NCBI GenBank assembly: GCA_038049695.1
Contig: CP142458.1
Location: 44,175,501-44,239,500, forward strand
Direction: 5' to 3'
Length of the DNA stretch: 64,000 nucleotides
Origin: Cinnamomum chago
Lineage: Eukaryota > Streptophyta > Magnoliopsida > Laurales > Lauraceae
This document shows, in pieces, positions 41,771-53,700 of the stretch; positions within the stretch are counted from its first letter, which is position 1; the number at the start of each line of letters is the position of its first letter. Below the pieces are notes generated by a model. It worked only from the letters and a program-made list of their open reading frames with translations. It was not told the origin of the DNA and did not search any database. The translations under genes and the position numbers were made by a program.

Positions 41771-44700
41771 TGTTAGCACCATCTGACCCAAGGCCCATGT
41801 ACAATAGGCCCATACTCATATCACGTGAGATTAGTTGACTCATCACCAATCTGTTTGTATCCCATTCCATGTATAGAAGATTGTAATTTATATTCTTTAT
41901 ATTCTTTCCTCATACATAGATTGTAATTGCCTTGTTTAAGACTAGTAAACATTATAAGTAAAGAGAGGACTGATAGACCAGATCATCCAATTTTCCAAAG
42001 CTTCTTCTCTTTTTCTCAAAGTTCTGAATCTAACATGGTATCAGAGCTTTCTGTCTTCTAGCTATCAATCTTCGATTTCTATTCGAATCTTGGTGCTAAC
42101 AGTCATTGCTCGTGGCTGTTTGGCATGTTTATCATAGATCTTCATCAACATCTTGAAGTCTGATCACTGTGGCCCACCTGCGATCAGCACGGCTACTCTT
42201 GGGAAACACAATCTTGTGTCTCAGAAGTAAACAGATCAAAGATCTGTAACCTTGGCAACAACCAGATCAGGGATTTGTGTTCATTGAAAGCAGAACAGTC
42301 TTTCTTTAGTGATATGATCAATAGTGGCCCACCTGTGATCATCATGGCATCTTCAGCAATCTCTACAGTAGTGGTCGACCACCTCCACTGGTAATTTTGG
42401 AGATTTTTTCAGCATTTTTCCAAGATCAGAGGTAGGCCATTTGAACCAACTTGTGATTTTCCAGTTTTCTAAGATAATTATGATCACTACTGTACAAAAT
42501 CTTAGATTATGGATGGATTTCAATAAATCTTGTACCACTGGAAAGATAAATTGATCCTACTTGCACCTTGTGGATATGATTCTCACTCAGATCCAGCATT
42601 GGGCCCCACGCAAGGAACCAGCAGTACAAATCAAGGTCGCCTGGGCCTTTTTATTTTGTGAAAAAGCTCACAGACGGCTTGTTTGTTATTTCTGCACTAT
42701 TTGCAAGCATTCTGCGTTGATCTGATCCCTCTTGGCTGCGTGGAGATTTACATAGACTGGATAATTTGGTTTAAATTGGCTTGCTGCTCGTCATCTTTGC
42801 TACATTGGCTTGGGCCAACTCCTAGAGTGAAAATGGACAAAAGTGAACTCTCAATAGTTAAGTTTAATGGAACCAATTACATATCATAGGGATTCCAGTT
42901 TCAGATATATCTAAAAGGAAAAGAATTATGGGGTCATATAGATGCGACTGATCCAAAACCTGTAGAGGATGTCGAGGCTGTCTCCAAATGGGACACCAAT
43001 GATGCAAAAATAATGACTTGGCTTTTGGGATCAGTTGATCCACAGTACATCCTGAATCTCAGGCCTTACAAAACAGTGAAAGGGATGTGGGACTACCTAA
43101 AACAGGTATATAAACAGGATAACTCAGCACGGAGGTTCCATTTGGAACATGAGCTCTCTCAGTTTACTCAAGGGACATTGTCCATTCAAGAATATTACTC
43201 TTAGTTTATTCGCTTATGGACAGACTATACTGAGATTATCTATTCTAGTCTATCTGATGCCTCGATTGCGGTGGTTCAAACCATTCATTCCATTAGTCAG
43301 AAGGCCAATCTGGCAACCCTGGATGCGTCTTCTTCTGCATTGAGTCCTGCTGCTAATACATCGTTGCCTGCTCCGCCTGCTTCTTCATCTTCTCTTACCC
43401 CTGAAATGGCTCAACAGATGATCGTGAATGCCTTTTCTGCTCTTGGCCTCTCAGGTAAAACCAAACGGTCAACCTCCACCTGGTATATGGATTTCGGGGC
43501 CTCTAATCATATGACCCACTCTTCTGATAATTTATCTCAATTAAAGTCTTATGATGGAAATCTCCGAATCAATACAGCAAATGGTGGCAGTATACCCATT
43601 AATGCCATCGGCGAGATCTCACATCCCTTACGTTTGAGTCATGTTTTTCTTTCTCCTTAGTTATTTACAAATTTATCATCTGTTGGGCAACCAGTTGATA
43701 ATCATTATTCTGTCTTTTTTTCTCGTTCTGGTTGTGTTATACAGGATCAAGCATCGGGGAAGGTGATAGCGAAGGGACCTAAGTGTGGCCGTCTTTCCCC
43801 ACTACAACTATCTACACAGGATAGGAATTTGATTGCCTCTGCTTTGTTTTCTGCTTCTAGTTCAAATAAAAGCCAATTATGGCACAATAGATTAGGCCAT
43901 CCTCATTCTCGCACTTTGTTGTCTTTGTTTAAATCTGGTTTGCTACATGATAATAAAATTTCCCTTAAGGATGTTTCCTTCAGTTGTTCTAGTTGTAAAA
44001 TGAGCAAGAGCAAGACTCTTCCTTTTCCAATAAGTACTTCTTCATCATTGAAATGCTTTGATCTTGTGCATAGTGATGTATGGGGTATAACACCTTTCAT
44101 ATCACATTCTCATATTAAATATTTTGTTACATTCATTGATGACTATAGTCGCTTTACATGGATTTACTTCTTGCATTCAAAATCTGAGGTGTTTGCTACG
44201 TTTAAAATTTTCTTAGCCTATGTGGAAAATCACTTCTCTACATTAAAAAAAAAACACTGCGCACGGATTCAAGTGGTGAATATGTTTCTAATGAGTTTCA
44301 GGCTTTTTTTGCAAAACAAAGGGATACTCTCTCAGAAATTATGTCCTAATACACCCCAACAAAATGGTGTCTGAGAGGAAAAACAGGCATCTTTTGGACA
44401 TTATTCGGTCACTCTTAGAATCCTCTGATCCACTAAGATTTTGGCCTGAGGCTCTGTCCACAGCAGTTCATGTAATAAATAGAATACCCTCACCGCGCAT
44501 AAATCATGAAACATCTTATTTTCGTTTATTTCTTAAGCATCCCATTTATTCTCATCTCCATGTTTTTGGGTGTGTATGTTTTGTTCTTCCCCCGGTTGAA
44601 CGAACAAAACTATCTGCTCAATCGTCGAAGTGTGCCTTTTTAGGTTATGCGAATGACCAAAAAGGATTTTTCTGTTATGATCCCAAGGTCAAACGTATCC

Positions 44701-46839
44701 GGATTTCTCGTAATGTTGTGTTTTTTGAAAATCAATATTTTTTCCCTCATCATCTAGATCATGATACATCTCATGTGTTTTCACTTGTTCCTAACTTTGT
44801 TGATCCTCCTGTTCCACCTACGGAAAATATCAGACCTATTCTTGTGTACGAAAGGCGTAGACGGAAAACTACTATTGCACCTGAGCCCCCCGATCTATCA
44901 TCTTCCTCGGCACTTGACCCAGCACCTGCTCCAGACATCTCCCAGTCAGTTCCCCGTCGCTCATCCAGGATTTCCCAACCCGTTGATCGGTTTGGCTTCA
45001 CCATACATCCTTACTTGCTACTTTGTCTTCTGTTCATATACCTAACCATTTTTCCCAAGCAGTGCAACATGAGTGTTGGCGTCAGGCATGCAGGAAGAAC
45101 TTGACGCACTGAAAGTTAATCACACATGGGATGTTGTTCAATGCTCTTCGTCCATCAAACCCATTGGATGTAAGTGGGTTTTCTCTATCAAGCTTCATCT
45201 TGACGGTACTTTGGCGCGTTATAAAGCTCAGTTGGTAGCACTTGGCAACCGTCAGGAGTATGGCATTGACTATGATGAGACATTTGCTCCGGTCGCCAAG
45301 ATGACCATTGTACGCACAATTCTTGCTATTTCAGCATCACGCTCATGGCCTCTTTATCAGATGGATGTCAAGAATGCCTTCCTCCACGGAGATCTAAAAG
45401 AGGACGTGTACATGAGTCTTCCTCAAGGATACAACTCTACTTCTAAAAATGAGGTGGCAAAGCTCCGTCGCTCTTTGTATGGACTTAAACAAGCACCCAG
45501 AGCTTGGTTTGAGAAATTCCGTGCTACTCTACTTCACCTTGGATTTGCTCAAAGTCCTTATGATCCGTCACTATTCATGAGTAAAACTGCTCAAGCTACG
45601 ACAATACTTCTCGTATATGTGGATGATATCATCATTACGGGTACTCACAATAATATGACACAAAATCTTCAATCCTCCCTTTAAGCTGCATTCCATATGA
45701 AAAATCTGGGTCCGTTAACATATTTCTTGGGCCTGGAGGTTCAACAGTCTAGAAAGAGACTGTTTTTGCATCAGCATAAGTATGCTACTGACCTAGTTGA
45801 CCTTGCTAGCCTCCATCAGGCCACACCTGTGGATACTCCATTGTAAGTAAATGTGAAGCTCAGGAAAGATGACGGGGATCTCCTATCTGACCCCACATTC
45901 TACAAACGTTTAGTCGGCAGTTTGGTCTATTTGACTATCACTAGACCGGACATCTCATATGCTGTGAATGTTGTTAGTCAATTCATGACAACACCGCGGC
46001 ATCACCATCTGGTTGCTGTCAAACGGATCATTCGGTACATTCTTGATTCCCCGACACGTGGATTGTTCTTTCCGGTTGGCACACCATTGACACTTACTGC
46101 GTATTCTGATGCCAACTGGGCCGGCTGCCCGGATACTCGCAAATCCACCACGGGCTGGTGTATGTATTTGGGTGAATCACTCATCTCATGGAAATGCAAA
46201 AGGTAAGAACATGTCTCAAGATCCTCCACTGAATCTGAATATCGTGCTATGTCCGCTGCTTGTTCCAAAATCTTGGCTTCATGGCTTCCTTACAAATCTT
46301 GGTTTTCCTCTGACCTTGGCTACACCACTTCATGTGGACAATACTAGTTCCATCCGTATCACTAAGAATCCAGTTTTTCATGAACGTACAAAGCATATTG
46401 AGGTGGATTGTCATTTTATTCGAGATGAATATGATCGCAAGGTCATTAGTCTTCCACATGTCTTGAGTGAACTCCAACTTGCAGACATCTTCACCAAAGG
46501 ACTGCCTCGACCACGTCATGAGTTTCTGATTCGCAAATTGTTACTAGTTGACCAGCATCAATTTGAGGGGGGATGTTAGCACCATCTAACCCAAGGCCCA
46601 TGTACAATAGGCCCATACTCATATCACGTGAGATTAGTTGACTCATCACCAATTTGTTTGTATTCCCATTCCATGTATAGAATATTGTAATTTATATTCT
46701 TTATATTCTTTCCTCATACATAGATTGTAATTGCCATGACTGACGTTAGTAAACATTATAAGTAAAGAGAGGACTGATCGACCAAATCATCCAATTTTCC
46801 AAAGCTTCTTCTCTTTATCTCAAAGTTCTGAATCTGACA
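41771..46839 (+). mobile_element. Ty1/copia retrotransposon, 5069 bp, both LTRs
   Basis: LTRs at 41771-42035 and 46574-46839 begin TGTTAGCACCATCT and end in CTGAATCT(A/G)ACA. A perfect 5-bp target duplication CAAAG flanks them (41766-41770, 46840-46844). The initiator-Met primer site TGGTATCAGAGC is at 42036-42047 and the polypurine tract GAGGGGGGA at 46565-46573. It inserted into the ancient minus-strand copia element between its RNase H (left) and RT (right) pieces. The LTRs differ at roughly ten sites, so it is older than the gag-only element at 17.2 kb. Confidence 0.95.
42832..46572 (+). pseudogene. copia gag-pol polyprotein, multiply broken
   Basis: ATG at 42832 (MDKSELSIVKFNGTNY) is followed by stops at 42887 and 43202 within gag (WGHIDATDPKP, GSVDPQYILNLRPYKT, HLEHELSQFTQG). 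Gag is shortened and its zinc knuckle is missing. Protease region: TWYMDFGASNHMTH, where the catalytic triad Asp-Ser-Gly has become Asp-Phe-Gly. Integrase: WHNRLGHP, CSSCKMSKS, FDLVHSDVWG, TFIDDYSRFTW, then a frameshift at an A run near 44250. Reverse transcriptase: GCKWVFSIK, YETFAPVAK-like [34 protein letters not shown]; stop at 45684. RNase H: YSDANWAGCPDTRKSTTGW, then frameshifted to HVDNTSS, HFIRDEY and ADIFTKGLP. No functional product is possible. Confidence 0.92.
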
Positions 46840-46844
46840 CAAAG

Positions 46845-47835
46845 TGGATTAGGTAGAGGACTACCTTCCTTCGAATTTAACATTTAGATTTACTGAAATA
46901 TCAGTGGCCTTTGAATCTGGCAAGATGTGCCAGTGAGAGTAAATTCTCAAGCATGCGAATACCATGAATACCATCTTTTGTACAAGAAACCGCAAGTCCA
47001 AGAAAGTAAGTTAGTGACCCTAAATCTTTCTTCTGCATAAGACAGGTCTCTTTAGTGATGTAATCATAGTTATTAATTTCATACCGTCTCGGTTGAACTA
47101 GCCGAAATTTTTCGTTCCGGTCAAGTGGCCAAAATGAAATTTCACTTAAAACTTTTCATTTTGAATTTCAGTCGATTTCGGCCGAAATGGTAATTTAGAC
47201 AATTAAATTCTTTCCTTTTATACACATATATATTAAGTATTTCTTATATTTACCCAAATTGTGATTCCAAATTTTTTTTACTAGAATGGATTAAATCCAT
47301 ATTTATTATTTTTTTATTTTTCTATATATATACATATTATTTTATATTCCTCGAAATGTAATTCCGAAAAGTATCGCTGAAATTCCAAATCCGCCAAAAC
47401 TTCACTTTGGAGGCCAAACCGAAATGGGGTCCGAAATGATATTAACAACTATGGATGTAATGCCAGAAGCATCATTCCCTCTAATAATTGTCATCGACAT
47501 ATAAAAACAAGATATTGCCACCATGCGTAGTTTGCTGAATAAACATTGAACTACCATTTTGACTCTGAGAAAAGTGTGCTTAAAGAATAGCACCACAAAA
47601 TTTATCAAACCACACACATGGAGCTTGTTTGAGTCCACAAGTGATTACGAAAGTGAAGAAACGTGATTTGGCAAACACACATGCTCAAGAGGTGGGCACA
47701 TAAAAACTATCTATTGGAGGTCACCATGGAAGAAAGCATTTTTTACATCCATTTGCCAAAGAGGCCAGCCACATGTAGCAGCAACTGCTAGCAAGGCGTG
47801 GACTGTGGTCATTTTGGATAACCTTTGCAAGTGTA
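46845..47835 (-). pseudogene. Ancient copia element, reverse transcriptase piece (with MITE inside)
   Basis: Minus strand, in order: 47835-47711 KMTTVHALLAVAATCGWPLW and [13 protein letters not shown]; a decayed stretch 47638-47454; then after the MITE at 47065-47453, KDLGSLTYFLGLAV at 47040-46990. Multiple stops and slips. Continues leftward, past the copia element at 41771-46839, into the RNase H piece. Confidence 0.75.
47065..47453. mobile_element. hAT-type MITE, 389 bp
   Basis: Terminal inverted repeats CATAGTT(A/G)TTAAT(T/A)TCAT and a perfect 8-bp target duplication GATGTAAT (47057-47064 and 47454-47461). Interior rich in CGAAATTT/AAATTTCG words including GATTTCGGCCGAAATGG. Non-coding. 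It interrupts the ancient copia reverse transcriptase. Confidence 0.92.
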
Positions 47836-48484
47836 ACATAACCATCATCAACGCCTGCCCTCTTTGTCTCGCTGCAGAAGAATCGGTGGACCACCTAATA
47901 ATTAATTGCAAGGTGGCTTATGGGTCTTAGTTCCCAGTAGCTTCGATTGCAGTTGGGTGCTTCGCCACTCTCTCGCAGACTTGGGTTTGCCCTGTTAACA
48001 CAAGTGATACAAAGCCCACCAGGCCCAGGCCCATTCATTGTAACAAATTAACCCATCATATGGGATACGTTTAGGATATACTCAAATCACTGTAACAGTT
48101 TTCATTCCATAACAAATAGATTGTATCAAGATTTGAATTGCCTTGATTAAGGCTAAATGAGAGTATAAAAGGGGGGGGAGGATCGTCCATTGGAGGGATC
48201 CAAGTTTTCCACAAATATTACTCTCTTCCATCATCGTGACATGCCCCATAGCTTCCCCAAAAGCAAGATAATGTGGCACTTAGCTTTCTTGGAAAGCACT
48301 AGGGCTGTCTGGAAAGAGAGGAACCGTAGATGCTTTGAAGGGATTGCTTCTCCATCACATGCGATCACAACATGAGATTTTGCATTACTTCCTGGATCCT
48401 TCCTGGATCCCTTTGCTACTTCTCAGATATTTCTTTTATACTATAAAGCTTTTGATTTAATACAAGTTACCATTTCAATAATAA
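47836..48484 (+). pseudogene. LINE 3' fragment (zf-RVT region), itself interrupted
   Basis: Plus strand 47850-47935 reads ACPLCLAAEESVDHLIINC, the reverse-transcriptase zinc-binding (zf-RVT) motif of plant LINEs. After an interruption at about 47990-48200 the C-terminal part resumes as MWHLAFLESTRAVWKERNRR and CFEGIASPSHAITT (48271-48375). The piece ends in an AATAATAATAATAATA tail (48477-48491), typical for a LINE 3' end. It lies inside the ancient minus-strand copia reverse transcriptase. Confidence 0.75.
47993..48200 (+). repeat. Possible solo LTR within the LINE fragment
   Basis: Starts TGTTAACACAAGTGATAC, contains GGCCCAGGCCCATT and a TATA-like GAGTATAAAAGG near 48170, followed by a G run. 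It separates two parts of one LINE reading region. End and target duplication not resolved. Confidence 0.45.
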
Positions 48485-48790
48485 TAATAATATAATTTCT
48501 TACTTTCAATAAGTGTGCAACAACACGACCTTTATATCTATCCAAACTTCCATCTGATTTCACTTTAATCGAAGAGACCCATTTGCTTCCAATCACCAGA
48601 GCTCCAACAGAACGTGGAACTTGATCCCATGTTTGATTAGTATCGAGCGCAAGTAATTCTATTATTATAGACTCATAACATCTGGCTGACATGGGTATTT
48701 CTTCGGCCTTTAAAAATGAAAAAGGAACAGAGAAAACATAAGGTGGTAAAAAGCACAAAAAAACTAAAACGGTCAAGTGGTTTATAAACA
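48485..48790 (-). pseudogene. Ancient copia element, start of reverse transcriptase
   Basis: Minus strand reads IIIELLALDTNQTWDQVPR, GALVIGSKWVSSIKVKSDGS and LDRYKGRVVA, the N-terminal reverse-transcriptase region that should directly precede the piece at 47835. The LINE fragment separates the two. Confidence 0.8.
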
Positions 48791-48799
48791 AGTTTTAAA

Positions 48800-50240
48800 A
48801 TATAGGCCAATATTGGTACAGATCAGATGATGCGTAACATTATCTGCCCTTACCAAACCCATATTTTGATGCATATTGGTCTCAGTAGTGGCAGCAAAAT
48901 ATCAGTATGACTCGGTTGATATTTTCAAAATGTTTACAGACGAACACTAAAACCTTCCTTTCCTTTTCTTCCTTTCTCTTTCATTCTACTTTACTCCAAG
49001 CTCAATCCAAGCAGCAAGAGACCCTGTTTCATTTTCTCCAACCTTCTTTTTTACCATTTCTCATCAAAATCTTAAATGTTTGAGTGGATTGAATCATGAA
49101 AAAACCGCACAACTCAACCAAGTGACTTCAAATAAGCATTTTAAGTTTATTTTTCACATTTTTTTTTCTAAGCTTCTTTCTCAAAATGGTTTAGAAATGA
49201 TGGGAACTGATGCAATCATTGATACAATCGCAAGTGCCGGGGCTCAATTAGGGTTCTCAGGAAACAATCACACGATGAAGAGAGCTCTCCAACGATAAAC
49301 CCACAAAAAGGGAATTTCTATTAACTCAAATCTCTGAGATTACCAATCTCTACAATATCATATTTATAAGAAAAGAAACTAAAGGGCTAAGAAAGCAATC
49401 TTAACCAAACTAGGAAACCTAATAATAATCCTATCCAAATTAGAAACTAATCCTAAATACAACTACTTAAATCCAAATTAGAAACTACTAACAATTAATA
49501 AAGAATTCCTAAACTTCCTTGGGTCCCACATGTGGACCATGCCTCTTGCTCCAACGACGGTATAATGCTGCTGCATCACGAACATGTTGGATCTAGAGTT
49601 TGGAGGAAATCTTAAAAGTCTTGAGCATTTTTTATCTTTTTAATTTTTCATGATTTTTACCCAATTTATGAATTTTTTATTTAAAAAAAGGTGAAATAAA
49701 TGTAATAAAGGCCTCACATTGAGTTAGATATGGTTGTAGTCTATTAGTTTCACTTAAATTTAGTGATTTTGAACCTACGTCTAGAAATTTTGGTTTTAAA
49801 AAATCAGGGCCTTTTTAGATCTAGTGAAGTTGAGCCTAAATCCCAAGTTTCTATTAAATTAAATTTCTCTCATTGCTCTCTCTTGATGTAAATTTTATTT
49901 AATTTTCCCTGAAGTTCATCGTTTGAACTTGTAAGTCATAACTCACTTGATACTTCCGTGCTTAACTACTTACTACTTAATTTTTAATATTACTGGTTTA
50001 TAATATTTTTTGCACCTTTAACACATTCATGTAAACCCATCATATTTGAACAAACTTTTAAGAGTTTCTAACAAGATACCAGTACAAGATGTTATGACTT
50101 AGGGGGGACCGATATTTTGGTTTATAGTGTGTCAATGAAAAAAAAAATATTTTCTATCCTTTTCAATATTATGAGTTTTTGGGATATTTTTAAATATTTT
50201 CTTAAGTAATATTCAAGCCAGTGGACCGTGACACATTGCT
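48800..50240. other. No gene; possible LTR remnant at about 49200-49600
   Basis: AT-rich. The part at 49280-49590 (GAGAGCTCTCCAACGATAAACC, then runs of AATCCTAA/AACTAATCC) resembles LTRs read in reverse but has no partner here. The end near 50098 shares a phrase with 40252. Otherwise nothing supported. Confidence 0.35.
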
Positions 50241-50242
50241 GT

Positions 50243-50453
50243 TGTAAGAAACCATATACCAACCCAAAAGCTTAAGCTGATAGGTGGAAGGCCCATACAG
50301 GTATATTAAGATATGTCAAGCATATTACTTAGGCGATGTGGGATGTGGGACTTCCCAACACTCCCCCTCACGTGCAGGCCCAACAGATTTCATAGACGGG
50401 CCTGTCACGTGGGCTACACAAGAACACCGGGATTGAAACCCGCTCTGATACCA
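50243..50453 (-). mobile_element. Partial TRIM-like element: one LTR, internal region and primer site
   Basis: On the minus strand: primer site TGGTATCAGAGC (complement at 50442-50453), an internal region of about 80 bp, a polypurine tract (complement of CTCCCCCTCACGTG at 50361-50374), then an LTR of 118 bp (50360-50243) beginning TGTTGGGAAGTCCC and ending GGTTTCTTACA. The expected second LTR upstream of the primer site is missing. In its place stands an inverted LTR of the neighbouring copia element (50454-50749), joined exactly at the primer site. Confidence 0.7.
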
Positions 50454-50749
50454 TGATAGAGATCATGCAGAGAGATAGAAGAGAAGAGCTTGGAGGAAAA
50501 GTTGATACCTCAACAGAGGATCGACCAACCATTTTATAATATAATTTACCCCAATTACAAGCTATTAATCAGCAGCAATCACAATCTAATTACAATCAGA
50601 AATCAAGGAATAAAAGAATCCTAATCTCTATACAGAGAAGTATATCCATAATACAAGCTGTAGTCCCACACGTGGGATATTCTACATGGGCCTAGATGGG
50701 CCAAGATTAGTGTACATGGGCCTATTCAGTTCATGAGTTATCTTCTACA
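50454..50749 (-). repeat. Copia LTR in inverted orientation, 296 bp
   Basis: Complement begins TGTAGAAGATAACTC and ends GATCTCTATCA. It has the same length as the plus-oriented LTR at 55566-55861 and differs from it at about three positions. It stands where the 5' LTR of the plus-strand copia body should be but faces the other way, with its primer site on the outer side. Confidence 0.92.
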
Positions 50750-53700
50750 TTCAGTCTGAGAGATTCTCCCAAACATCATCGAGTGCTTCTCCCTGTGTAT
50801 CATCTCTTCCTTCTCTCTGCTGAATCTGCCTGGAGTTCTCTGATCAAGGTGGCCCACATCTGATCAATCACTGGTCACCAGCAACACCCATTATTCTGAT
50901 CGACTAGTCTTCAGGGATTTTGGAGATTTTTTTGGATTTTTTCCTCATCGATTAAAGTACTTTTCAACCCTTCTTCATCTGACGGTTTTTGGGTCCTTTT
51001 TCTCAAAAGGATTTCATCACCACCATCCAGATTTGTGGATCTTCATCCAAATCTCCTCAAACTTGGACTGGAGGATATACTTTTGATCTTCTCTAGGATT
51101 ATATACTCTGATCAGAGATTGGACACCATTGTGGGCCCCACGCACCACTTCTGCCCTGAAAATCCAGTTCGTCTGGCTCCTCTATTGATGTTTTCTGTGG
51201 TGGTTTCTCTTGCTTTTTCATATTATTAAATCTGATCGCATCTTTCATCCTTGGTTAGTGAAAATCATAGCATATTACTTCATTGTGCTTTACTGTTCAC
51301 TGTGGTCTGCTACTATACTGCTGTTGTTCTTCTCTGCTACTGTTCACTGTTACTTTCTGTGTGGTCTCTGCTGCATTCAGTAACAATGGACAAATATGAT
51401 GTTATTCCAATTAAATTTAATGGGAATAATTATATGGCCTGGTCTTTTCATCTCAAGAACTTTGTGGAAGGCCAAGGACTGTTTGGTTATCTGGATGGAT
51501 CGATAACTAAACCTACTAGTATAAGTGCTACTGACACAAAAGCATTATCCACCTGGTCCAAAGAAAATGCTAAGGTGATCACATGGATTCTTAACTCCAT
51601 TGATCCTCCTCTTGCCATTGCTCTTCAAGCATATACTGCTGTCGCTGATATGTGGGCACATCTCAAGAAAATTTATCATCAAACAAATAAAGCACACAAA
51701 TTTCACTTGGATAGTGAAATTGCTAAATTCAATCAAGGAGATAAATCTGTGCAAGAGTATTTTAATGGGTTCCTCACCTTATGGACTGAGCGGGATGCCA
51801 TGATAATTCAATCTATTTCTTCTGGATTTCTGTCTGAGGCTCTCAAATTACAAGAGGAAACTCACATCAATCAGATCCTTATGAACCTCAGACCCGAATT
51901 TGAATCGGTTCGGTCTGCTCTCATGAATAGAGAAGTATCTGCGAACCTGGATACCTGCTTCCAAGAGGTCCTTCGAGAAGAACTTCGCCTAAACTCACAG
52001 CGCGCCATTGTCGAAGACCCAAAGGCTTTTCTAGCTCCTCTTTCGGCTAATTCTGTTCTCTTGGCAGCCCCCACTCAGAAGCCTACTCAATGCTATGAAT
52101 GCAAAGGCTTCGGTCATATTGCCAAGAACTGTCGTAAGAGACTGGTGTGCAGGTATTGCAAACGATCTGGTCATCTTATTGATGACTGTCGAAGCTTACA
52201 GCGAAAGAATGGGCCCCAGCAGAAGCAAAATCCTTCCAACTTGCCCAGACAGCATACTCCAGCTGCATTCCAAGTTCAAGCATCTTTTCCTGATATAGGA
52301 AGCACCTCTTCTGGGTCCGTCTCCATGACTCCTGCCCAGATTCAAGATTTGATTCAGAACACGGTTACTTCAGCATACGCATCTATGGGCTTTACTGGTG
52401 GTCGGTATCATTCTCATTCTCCTTTAGCATTTCCTGCATTTCATTCTTCACTCTCTGAGTCTTCATCTATCACCACATCCACATGGTTTCTAGATTCAGG
52501 AGCATCAAACCACATGACTTCTGTCAACAGTAGCTTTACATACTCTCAACCTTACCTTGGAAAAGACAAAATCACCACTGCTAATGGTGACCAATTACCC
52601 ATTTCTGGTATTGGTACCATTACTTTATCCAATATTTCTGGCCAGTCTATCAGCCTTTCCAATGTCTACTTTGTTCCCAAATTATCAGCCAATTTACTTT
52701 CTGTAGGACAACTTATTGATGATGGGTACAGTGTTAACTTTTCTTCTACTGGTTGTGTAATACAGGAGCGGCAAACTGGGAAGGTGATCGCAACGGGGAG
52801 TAAACAGGGTCGACTGGTTCTGCTAGACATTGGACTTCATTCTCTATTTTCTTCTTCTCCTCCTAATTTTAATAAAATGTGGACTGTGTGGCATAGTCGT
52901 CTTGGTCATGTGAACAATGCTTCTTTACTTTCTTTATTTAAAATTGGTTGTTTAGAACCTACTATTGATAATAAAATGGTTACCTCTTTCCTTCAATCAA
53001 AGTGTGAAACGTGTTGCTTGAGTAAGAGTCATATTTTGCCTTTTCCTATTCATCATTCTCGTGCATTATCATCTTTTGACATTATTCACACTGATGTTTG
53101 GGGAATTGCACCTACATTGAGTAGGACTGGGTTTAAGTATTATGTGACATTCATTGATGATCATTCTCGTTTCACTTGGATTTATTTCATGCGTTTCAAA
53201 TCTGAAGTTTTTTCTCTTTTCCAAAAATTTTACAAAATGGTTCAAACACAATTTCAGAAAGAAATAAAAATCCTTAGGTCTAACTCTGGGGGAGAATACA
53301 TGTCCCATGATTTTTCTACCTTCCTTTCTAATAAAGGAATTCTTCACCAAAAATCCTGCCCGTATACTCCACAGCAAAATGGTGTTACGGAGAGGAAGAA
53401 CAGACATATTCTTGAAATTGTTCGTTCTCTCCTTCTTGCATCCTTAGTTCCTCCCACCTTTTGGTGTGATGCTGCACAGACTGCTGTTTATCTCCTCAAT
53501 CGTCATCCTAGCTCAGTTCTAGGAAAGACTACTCCTTATGAAACTCTCTTTGGTCATGCCCCTTCATACTCTCACTTACGAGTTTTTGGCTGCTTGTGCT
53601 TTGTTCATCTTCCACCTACAGAGCGCACTAAGTTGTCTCCTCAGGCTGCAAAATGTATCTTTTTAGGTTACAGTACTGAACACAAGGGATTTCTGTGTTA

